From the NCBI RefSeq assembly GCF_014648775.1, contig NZ_BMRT01000001.1, positions 1,116,001 to 1,180,000 on the forward strand: DNA of 64,000 nucleotides. The letters are read 5' to 3'. The notes under the pieces are model-generated. The model saw nothing but the letters and a program-made list of their open reading frames with translations, was not told where the DNA came from and did no database searches. Positions 59,980 through 64,000 of this stretch are shown piece after piece; the first letter of the stretch is position 1, and each line of letters starts with the position of its first letter. The DNA comes from Streptomyces abikoensis. Its GTDB lineage: Bacteria > Actinomycetota > Actinomycetes > Streptomycetales > Streptomycetaceae. The position numbers and the translations under genes were made by a program.

Positions 59980-60630
59980 TCATTCCACCGAGCGGGCGGC
60001 CCGGATGAACTCCCTGATCAGACGCGGGTCCTTCACTCCGCGCCGGGCCTCCACGCCACTGGAGACGTCCACGCCCCAGGGGCCCGTGGTGCGAACGGCG
60101 TCCGCCACGTTCCCGGGGTGCAGTCCGCCGGCGAGGATCCAGCGGCCCGTCGGTGGGGTGAAGCTGCCGGCGGACCAGTCCCACGGCTCGCCGGAGCCGG
60201 GGGCCGGGGCGTCGAGCAGGAGGAGGTCCTCCCCCAGCTCGCCGAGGGCCGGCGACTCGCCCCGGCAGGAGGTGGCGCGGATCAGGGTCCAGCCGTCGGG
60301 CCGCAGCTCCGCGTAGTGCGCGGGCCCCTCGTCGCCGTGGAGCTGCACGGCCCGGACGCCCGCGGCCCGGGCCAGCTCGCGGACCTCGGCCACGGGCTGG
60401 CCGCGGAAGACGCCGACGGTCAGCACGTGCCCGGGCACCCGCTCGGCGAGCGGGCGGGCGAGGGCGGGGTCCACCGTGCGCGGGCCGCCCGGCGCGAAGA
60501 CGAAGCCGATCGCGTCGGCCCCGGCCTCGACGGCCGCGTCCACGTCCTCGGCCGTGCGCAGCCCGCAGATCTTGACGAACAGCGGCGCACGCGACGCCTC
60601 CGACGCGCTCGAACCGTTCACGCCAGTCAC
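59980..60630 (-). CDS. trpF: phosphoribosylanthranilate isomerase
   Basis: A 216-residue TIM barrel converting phosphoribosylanthranilate to CdRP. The catalytic Cys is in FVKICGLRTAEDVDAAVEAG; GFVFAPGGPRTVD is the usual G-F-x-F-x-x-x-S-P-R region with Gly-Gly for Ser; VRAVQLHGDEG, LLLDAPAPGSGEPWDWSAG (catalytic Asp), WILAGGLHPGNVADAV and GVDVSSGVEARRGVKDPRLI complete the set. Most actinomycetes lack trpF and use the bifunctional PriA, so a dedicated gene is unusual. GTG 60630 (GGGAG nine bases upstream) is chosen over a GTG at 60657. A 271-base gap to the next gene downstream holds no gene. Confidence 0.93.
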   Translation of the reverse strand: MTGVNGSSASEASRAPLFVKICGLRTAEDVDAAVEAGADAIGFVFAPGGPRTVDPALARPLAERVPGHVLTVGVFRGQPVAEVRELARAAGVRAVQLHGDEGPAHYAELRPDGWTLIRATSCRGESPALGELGEDLLLLDAPAPGSGEPWDWSAGSFTPPTGRWILAGGLHPGNVADAVRTTGPWGVDVSSGVEARRGVKDPRLIREFIRAARSVE

Positions 60631-60727
60631 GCTGCAACACTCCCATCGCCGGACCACCGCGAACGTACAGCACCCGGCGCCCGGTGCACAGGGCCGGACG
60701 CCCCCTTGCCCCCGGCCCCCACGGACG

Positions 60728-61531
60728 TCACCGCCCGGTGAAGAGGTTCCGCACCCGGCGCCCGGTCCGGCGCCCGGCCGGGTAGTCGTCGTCGCCGCCG
60801 TTGTCGTCGTCGTCCGGGCCCTGCAGCACGGTCCAGCTGACGGCGGAGACGGCGGGCTCCAGCGAGAGCCTGCTGACGGCCTCCTCCAGCAGGCTGTCGT
60901 CCCGGCGCTCGGTGCTCAGCTCCGCCGCGACGGTCACCTTCCCGGCCGTCTCCGCGTCCCGGCTGTGCACCGAGCGCAGGGTGAAGCCGGGCCGGGCCAC
61001 GGCCTGGACGACGAGCGTCCGCACGTGCGCCTCCTCGGGCTCGGTGCAGACCACCTCGAAGTGGTAGTCCGTGACCACCTCGGCCCCGCCGGTGGCCCCC
61101 CGGTCCAGGCCCCGGGCGAGCGGGCGCAGCAGGGTGTTGGCCCCCACGACCCCGACCGTGCCGAGGGCGGCGATGACGTACAGCCCGGTGCCGGCGAGGG
61201 CGCCGACGGCGGCCGAACACCACAGCGTGGCGGCGGTGTTGAGGCCGCGCACGCTCAGGCCGTCGCGCATGATGACGCCCGCGCCGAGGAAACCGATGCC
61301 GGAGACGATCTGCGCGGCGACGCGCGAGCCGTCGTAGCCGGTGGTGCTGGTGGCGCTGCTGAAGCCGTAGGTGGAGAGGAGGACGAAGAGGGCGGATCCG
61401 GCGGCGACGAGCGCGTTGGTGCGCAGCCCCGCCATTCTGGCCCGCCACTGCCGCTCCAGCCCGATGATCGCACCGAAGCCCAGTCCGGCCCCGATGTTGG
61501 CCGCGAGCTGCCACTCGTGAACCATGGCCAT
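60728..61531 (-). CDS. mgtC: MgtC/SapB-family membrane protein
   Basis: A 267-residue protein. Five membrane helices make up the first 140 residues, with the family segments GFGAIIGLERQWRARMAGLR and RVAAQIVSGIGFLGAGVIMR. A cytoplasmic C-terminal ACT-like domain follows (about 150-240). An acidic/Arg-rich tail (GPDDDDNGGDDDYPAGRR) is extra. In enterobacteria MgtC is made with Mg2+ ATPases and inhibits F1Fo ATP synthase under low Mg2+; the pairing with mgtA here supports an Mg2+-stress role. It starts 44 bases after the mgtA stop. Confidence 0.92.
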   Translation of the reverse strand: MAMVHEWQLAANIGAGLGFGAIIGLERQWRARMAGLRTNALVAAGSALFVLLSTYGFSSATSTTGYDGSRVAAQIVSGIGFLGAGVIMRDGLSVRGLNTAATLWCSAAVGALAGTGLYVIAALGTVGVVGANTLLRPLARGLDRGATGGAEVVTDYHFEVVCTEPEEAHVRTLVVQAVARPGFTLRSVHSRDAETAGKVTVAAELSTERRDDSLLEEAVSRLSLEPAVSAVSWTVLQGPDDDDNGGDDDYPAGRRTGRRVRNLFTGR

Positions 61532-61575
61532 GATCCGCCCCTCCTAGTCCGTTGTGTCGATCTCTTATCGGCCGC

Positions 61576-64000
61576 TCACAGCCAGGTGTTGAACCGGCGG
61601 ATGTACCAGCTCTTCACCCCCTGGGTCAGCAGGCAGTAGGCGAGCAGGGTGCCGGCCAGCCACGGGAAGTACGTCAGGGGCAGCGCCTGCATCCCGAGCA
61701 CCCCGGCGAGCGGGGAGAACGGCACCCACATGCCGAAGGCCATGACCAGCGCGGTCATCGCCAGCACGGGCGCCGTGGCCCGCGACTGCAGGAAGGGAAC
61801 CTTCCGGGTACGCAGCATATGGACGACCAGGGTCTGCGTCAGCAGGCCCTCGACGAACCAGCCGGACTGGAAGAGCGCCTGGTGGGCCTCGCTGTTCGCC
61901 CCGAAGACGTGCCACATCAGCAGGTAGGTGGTGATGTCGAAGACGGAGCTGGTCGGCCCGAGGACGAGCATGAAGCGGCCGATGCCCCGGGCGTCCCAGG
62001 CGCGCGGCTCGCGCAGGTAGTCCTTGTCCATCCGGTCCCAGGGCGTGGCCAGCTGCGAGATGTCGTACGCGAGGTTCTGCACGAGCAGCTGCATGGCCAG
62101 CATCGGCTGGAAGGGGATGAAGGCGGAGGCGACCAGGACGGAGAAGACGTTCCCGAAGTTCGAGGAGGCCGTCATCTTGATGTACTTGATGGTGTTGCCG
62201 AAGGTCTGCCGGCCCTGGATCACGCCCCGCTCCAGGACCATGAGGTCCTTCTCCAGCAGGATGATGTCGGCGGACTCCTTGGCGATGTCGACGGCCGTGT
62301 CGACGGAGATGCCGACGTCGGCGTCGCGCAGCGCGGCGGCGTCGTTGATGCCGTCGCCGAGGAAGCCGACGGTGTGCCCCTCGGCCTGGAGGGCGCGGAC
62401 GATCCGGGCCTTCTGCACGGGGTTCGCCTTGGCGAAGACCGTGGTCGCGGCGGCGAGGACGCGCAGCTCGGCGTCGTCCAGCCCGTCGACCTCCGCGCCG
62501 GTGACGACGCGGCCGACGTCGATGCCGACGTCCGCGCAGACCCGGGCGGCGACGAGCTCGTTGTCGCCGGTGACGACCTTGACGGCGACGCCGTTGTCGG
62601 CGAGCGCCTGCAGCGCGCGGGCGGCGTCCTTCTTCGGCGGGTCGAGGAAGGCGAGGAAGCCGATGAGGGTGAGCCCGGCCTCGTCGGCGACGGTGTACGT
62701 CTCCCTCTCGGCGGGCATCGTGCGGGTGGCGACGGCGAGGACGCGCAGGCCGAGCCGGTTGTTGGCCTCGGCGGTCAGGGTCGCCTCGCGGCGCAGCGCG
62801 TCGGTGAGCGGGACGCGGGCGCCGCGGTCGGTGATGTGGGTGCAGAGGGCGAGGACTTCCTCGACGGCGCCCTTGGTGACGAGACAGTGTTCACCAGCCG
62901 CGTGCTCGTCAGCGGACCCGTCGAGCTCGTTGCGCGCCAGCACGACCGACATCCGCCGGCGGGCGAAGTCGAAGGGGATCTCGTCGACCATCGTGAAGCG
63001 TGCGTCGACGACAACCTCCTCGGCTTCGAGTACGCGGTCGATGACGGCCTGGTCCAGCAGATTGCGCAGCCCGGTCTGGAAGTGGCTGTTGAGGTAGGCG
63101 TACTCCAGGACCTCGCTGTCCTCGCCGCCCCGGACGTCGAGGTAGCGGTCGAGGACGATGCGGTCCTCGGTGAGGGTGCCGGTCTTGTCCGTGCAGAGGA
63201 CGTCCATGGCGCCGAGGTTCTGGATGGCGTTGAGGCGCTTGACGACGACCTTGTGGCGGGACATGGTGACCGCGCCGCGCGCCAGGTTGGTGGTGACGAC
63301 CATCGGCAGCATCTCGGGGGTGAGGCCGACGGCCACGGCGACGGCGAAGGTGAAGGCCTCGGCCCAGTCGCCCTTGGTGAACCCGTTGATCGCGAAGACG
63401 AGCGGGACCATGACCAGCATGAAGCGGATCAGCAGGTAGCTGACCTTCTTCACACCCGTGTCGAAGCTGGTCTCCGGCCGCTCGCCGACGAGGGAGCCGG
63501 CCATCGAGCCGAAGTAGGTCTCCGAGCCGGTCGCCACGACCACGCCGGTGGCGGTGCCCGAGGTGACGGAGGTGCCCATGAGGGCGAGGTTGTCGGCCTC
63601 GACGGGGTCGGTGGTCGTGGACTGCCCGTAGTCGTGCGTACGCGTGTCGGCCTTGGGGGTGGGCAGCGACTCGCCGGAGAGCGCGGCCTGGCTGATCATG
63701 AGGTCCTTGGCCGTGAGCAGCCGCAGGTCGGCGGGGACGAGGTCGCCGGCGGCGAGCCGGACGACGTCGCCCTTGACGACCCGGTCCATGGGGATCTCGA
63801 CGGTGGCGGGCGCGGCGTCCCGGCCGGCCCGGCGCTGGACGGCCGTGGTGGTGGTGACCAGGGCGCGCAGCGCGGTGGCGGCGGCGGAGGACCGGTACTC
63901 CTGCCAGAACCGCAGCAGGCCGCTGATCAGCACCATCGCGCCGAGGATGGGGATCTTGGGGTCGAAGGGCTCCTCGTCGGCGACCTGCAGCCACTGGACG
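61576..64000 (-). CDS. mgtA: magnesium-translocating P-type ATPase, N-terminus outside the window
   Basis: A P3B-type Mg2+ importing ATPase of which 808 residues are visible; the frame is open to the right-hand edge. Motifs: SGESLPTP (actuator), PEMLPMVVT in M4, DKTGTLTED (phosphorylated Asp), the nucleotide domain, GDGINDAAALRDADVGISVD (hinge), and a C-terminal group of membrane helices with MTASSNFGNVFSVLVASAFI. An internal ATG at 63936 is not the start, because DPKIPILGA-type membrane-approach sequence precedes it. First of a leftward mgtA-mgtC unit. Confidence 0.95.
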   Translation of the reverse strand, partial: VQWLQVADEEPFDPKIPILGAMVLISGLLRFWQEYRSSAAATALRALVTTTTAVQRRAGRDAAPATVEIPMDRVVKGDVVRLAAGDLVPADLRLLTAKDLMISQAALSGESLPTPKADTRTHDYGQSTTTDPVEADNLALMGTSVTSGTATGVVVATGSETYFGSMAGSLVGERPETSFDTGVKKVSYLLIRFMLVMVPLVFAINGFTKGDWAEAFTFAVAVAVGLTPEMLPMVVTTNLARGAVTMSRHKVVVKRLNAIQNLGAMDVLCTDKTGTLTEDRIVLDRYLDVRGGEDSEVLEYAYLNSHFQTGLRNLLDQAVIDRVLEAEEVVVDARFTMVDEIPFDFARRRMSVVLARNELDGSADEHAAGEHCLVTKGAVEEVLALCTHITDRGARVPLTDALRREATLTAEANNRLGLRVLAVATRTMPAERETYTVADEAGLTLIGFLAFLDPPKKDAARALQALADNGVAVKVVTGDNELVAARVCADVGIDVGRVVTGAEVDGLDDAELRVLAAATTVFAKANPVQKARIVRALQAEGHTVGFLGDGINDAAALRDADVGISVDTAVDIAKESADIILLEKDLMVLERGVIQGRQTFGNTIKYIKMTASSNFGNVFSVLVASAFIPFQPMLAMQLLVQNLAYDISQLATPWDRMDKDYLREPRAWDARGIGRFMLVLGPTSSVFDITTYLLMWHVFGANSEAHQALFQSGWFVEGLLTQTLVVHMLRTRKVPFLQSRATAPVLAMTALVMAFGMWVPFSPLAGVLGMQALPLTYFPWLAGTLLAYCLLTQGVKSWYIRRFNTWL

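Noticed and set aside
51412..60630. A single nine-gene operon from trpF to the LysE exporter
   Set aside because: Hairpins at 56158-56194 and 57737-57777 and the 271-base gap before 59980 argue for several transcription units, so only a locus is claimed.

Overview
This looks like a piece of a Streptomyces chromosome (or a very close relative). G+C is very high and concentrated at third codon positions, GTG starts and 4-base ATGA/GTGA overlaps are common, and the window carries families typical of that genus (DUF5955, SAV_915, XRE-cupin with a tiny membrane partner, an RNase Sa-type secreted ribonuclease). From memory, the order of the sugar ABC cluster, the allantoin genes, malate synthase, the urate genes and the glyoxylate genes matches the S. 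coelicolor SCO62xx region. No rRNA, tRNA, CRISPR array or insertion sequence was recognised.

Layout. 1-4.4 kb: the end of an MFS exporter with a cupin, a MarR/cupin divergent pair, a GNAT enzyme and a decayed GNAT. 4.5-10.3 kb: a leftward sugar-uptake unit (GntR regulator, lipoprotein, permease, single-domain ATPase, ROK kinase, membrane-anchored protein). 10.4-15.6 kb: a P450, a TetR/DUF4865 pair, a guanyl-specific ribonuclease, an XRE-cupin regulator with a small membrane protein, a TenA-like protein and a streptothricin-acetyltransferase-like GNAT. 15.6-32.9 kb: purine catabolism as one block. Urate permease, 8-oxoguanine deaminase, uricase, HIU hydrolase and OHCU decarboxylase lead to allantoin; allantoinase and allantoicase lead to ureidoglycolate. 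Glyoxylate is then used by malate synthase, or by glyoxylate carboligase, tartronate semialdehyde reductase and hydroxypyruvate isomerase. An IclR regulator (AllR type) sits in the block, and similar operator-like sites lie at three of its promoters.

33-41 kb: a zinc-ribbon protein, two acyl-CoA synthetases, a SAV_915 protein, a diaminopimelate decarboxylase, and a membrane protein divergent from a TetR gene. 41.2-41.8 kb is a clearly decayed CorA magnesium transporter.

42.0-51.4 kb is the most striking part. It is an accessory island of five secreted proteins built from ALF repeats, lectin domains (AbfB, two RICIN proteins) and alanine-rich coiled coil. It ends in a 1,471-residue protein with ALF repeats, a very long coiled coil, a Hint protease domain and a C-terminal RNase A-like toxin, followed directly by a CdiI-like immunity gene. 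The parts resemble the Streptomyces umbrella (Umb) toxin particles, but no trypsin-like UmbA is present and the lectins are separate proteins.

51.4-60.6 kb runs leftward: a LysE exporter, then trpC and trpD with a trimethylamine-dehydrogenase-like oxidoreductase, yggS with a B3/B4 protein, pdxH with a decarboxylase-fold protein that lacks its PLP lysine, and a dedicated trpF. trpD, trpF and trpC together cover anthranilate to indole-3-glycerol phosphate, without trpE, trpG, trpA or trpB, so this may be a small specialised-metabolite locus. The window ends with mgtC and the start-truncated mgtA magnesium ATPase.
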